This document shows, piece by piece, positions 62,889-64,000 of a stretch of DNA of 64,000 nucleotides. Position numbers and translations under genes: made by a program. The stretch covers positions 1 to 64,000 of the forward strand of contig DATNFO010000034.1 of the NCBI GenBank assembly GCA_035606355.1, given 5' to 3'. The notes under the pieces are model-generated. The model did not search any database, had not been told where the DNA came from, and was given only the letters and a program-made list of their open reading frames with translations. Within the stretch, counting starts at the first letter, position 1. Each line of letters begins with the position of its first letter. Source of the stretch: Sulfopaludibacter sp035606355 (GTDB lineage Bacteria > Acidobacteriota > Terriglobia > Bryobacterales > Bryobacteraceae).

Positions 62889-64000
62889 ATGTGTGGAATC
62901 GTGGGTTATATAGGCACGCGTAAGGCCGTTCCGATCATTCTGGAAGGGCTCAAGCGCCTCGAGTACAGGGGTTACGATTCAGCCGGCCTCGCAGTCTATT
63001 GCGAAGACGAACAGCTAGCCGTTCGCCGCGCCAAGGGGAAGCTGCACAACCTGGAAGACGCCATCGGGACGAACCCGGTGGATGGGACTTTTGGAATCGG
63101 CCACACCCGATGGGCCACCCATGGCCGGCCGACCGAGGAAAACGCGCACCCTCATCGTGATTGCCAGGGCAATATCGTGGTGGTGCACAACGGCATCGTC
63201 GAAAACTATCTCACGCTGAAACACAAGCTCGAGGGCGAAGGGCATCTGTTCAAGACGGAAACCGATACCGAGATCATCGCCCATCTGGTGGAGAAGTATT
63301 TCGAAGGCAACCTGGAGCAGGCGGTGCGCAAGTCGGTGAAAGATCTCAACGGCGTCTTCGCGCTCGCCGTAATTTCAAAGTCCGACCCCAACAAGATCGT
63401 CGCGGCACGCAACGGTCCGCCGGTTGTGATCGGTATTGGCGATAACGAGTACTTCGTCGCATCGGACGTTCCCGCGATCCTCAGCCACACGCGCGATATG
63501 TTCTTCCTTGCCGACGGAGATATGGCCGTCCTCACTCCCGAAGGCGTCCGCCTGAGCGACTTCGATGGCCGCGTGGTCAATCGCCAGCTCACGCGCGTTC
63601 TCTGGGACCCCATCATGGCCGAAAAAGGCGGCTACAAGCATTTCATGCTCAAGGAGATCTTTGAGCAGCCGCGCGCCGTTCGCGATACCACGCTCGGCCG
63701 CGTGGGGCAGGAAACGGGCCGCATTTTTCTAGAAGAGATGGATATCGCCGAAGCCGAGTTTGCCCGCTTCAAGCAGGTGAAAATCATCGCTTGCGGCACC
63801 AGTTGGCACAGCGCGCTCGCCGGCAAGTTCCTGATCGAGAAGCTGGCCCGAATCCCCGTGGAAGTGGATTACGGTAGCGAGTTCCGTTACCGCGACCCCA
63901 TCGTCAGTGACGAAACCCTGACGGTAGTCATTTCGCAATCGGGCGAAACCGCCGATACACTGGCGGCGCAGCGCGAGGCCAAGCAGAAGGGGGCCAAAAC
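62889..64000 (+). CDS. glmS: Glutamine:fructose-6-phosphate aminotransferase (isomerising), 3' end outside window
   Basis: The first 370 residues are present; the typical length is about 610. It makes glucosamine-6-phosphate, precursor of UDP-GlcNAc for MurG and lipid synthesis. Residue 2 is the catalytic Cys of the Ntn glutaminase domain (M-CGIVGYIGTRKAVPIILEG). HTRWATHGRPTEENAHPHRD and HNGIVENYLTLK are glutaminase motifs. The first SIS (isomerase) domain starts at about 290 (IIACGTSWHSALAGKFLIE...VISQSGETADTLAA). Confidence 0.97.
   Translation, partial: MCGIVGYIGTRKAVPIILEGLKRLEYRGYDSAGLAVYCEDEQLAVRRAKGKLHNLEDAIGTNPVDGTFGIGHTRWATHGRPTEENAHPHRDCQGNIVVVHNGIVENYLTLKHKLEGEGHLFKTETDTEIIAHLVEKYFEGNLEQAVRKSVKDLNGVFALAVISKSDPNKIVAARNGPPVVIGIGDNEYFVASDVPAILSHTRDMFFLADGDMAVLTPEGVRLSDFDGRVVNRQLTRVLWDPIMAEKGGYKHFMLKEIFEQPRAVRDTTLGRVGQETGRIFLEEMDIAEAEFARFKQVKIIACGTSWHSALAGKFLIEKLARIPVEVDYGSEFRYRDPIVSDETLTVVISQSGETADTLAAQREAKQKGAK

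Overview
The window looks like a chromosome segment from an Acidobacteriota bacterium, most likely a Candidatus Solibacter / Bryobacterales relative. The evidence is high GC, a TonB-dependent receptor with an N-terminal carboxypeptidase-like regulatory domain, an ABC permease of the acidobacterial duplicated orphan permease (ADOP) type, two large secreted proteins ending in the Solibacter-type C-terminal domain (TIGR03437-like), and a two-heme cytochrome of the reaction-centre cytochrome family. This is inference from protein families; no rRNA gene is present.

Layout. (1) 1-9.79 kb: a decaying accessory island. An intact tRNA-Arg(UCU) gene (9716-9792, minus) and an exact 47-base copy of its 3' half at 97-143 bracket about 9.6 kb. 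That stretch holds a TonB receptor with a small Cys/His protein, an Hpt domain protein, a PilZ protein, response regulators, and at least two broken genes (a MEDS sensor and a receiver protein). No integrase survives. (2) 9.97-19.2 kb (minus): a seven-gene pyrimidine catabolic operon. It contains beta-ureidopropionase, an aminotransferase, PreT, PreA, dihydropyrimidinase, an NCS1 permease and MmsA, enough to take uracil or thymine to acetyl-CoA or propionyl-CoA. A TPR/O-GlcNAc-transferase-like gene lies just upstream on the same strand. (3) 21.9-35.5 kb: single genes and small units. These are a stand-alone AIPR-family phage-defence gene, an ADOP permease, a degenerate GGDEF protein, a WXXGXW lipoprotein, a winged-helix/receiver fusion, an isoquinoline-oxidoreductase-like molybdoenzyme, three tandem 108-bp palindromic repeats, tmk-holB, a cytochrome c and a radical SAM/SPASM protein. 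(4) 35.6-44.6 kb: three large secreted repeat proteins; the middle one has features of very high expression.

(5) 44.8-61 kb: a long division and cell wall cluster in the order mraZ-rsmH-ftsL-ftsI-murE-murF-mraY-murD-ftsW-murG-murC-ftsQ-ftsA-ftsZ. The usual murB and ddl are absent. murI converges on ftsZ. After that come purS, a secreted beta-propeller-like protein, and glmS, which is cut by the window end. The wall cluster, murI and glmS together supply UDP-MurNAc-peptide and lipid II and the Z-ring machinery. The DNPR motif of MurE predicts meso-diaminopimelate peptidoglycan.

No CRISPR array, rRNA, complete prophage or transposase was seen. The most distinctive observations are the tRNA-bracketed decaying island, the complete pyrimidine-to-acyl-CoA operon, the AIPR gene, the signalling proteins with lost or rearranged domains, the tandem palindromic repeats, and the strongly expressed secreted protein with a long, possibly structured leader.
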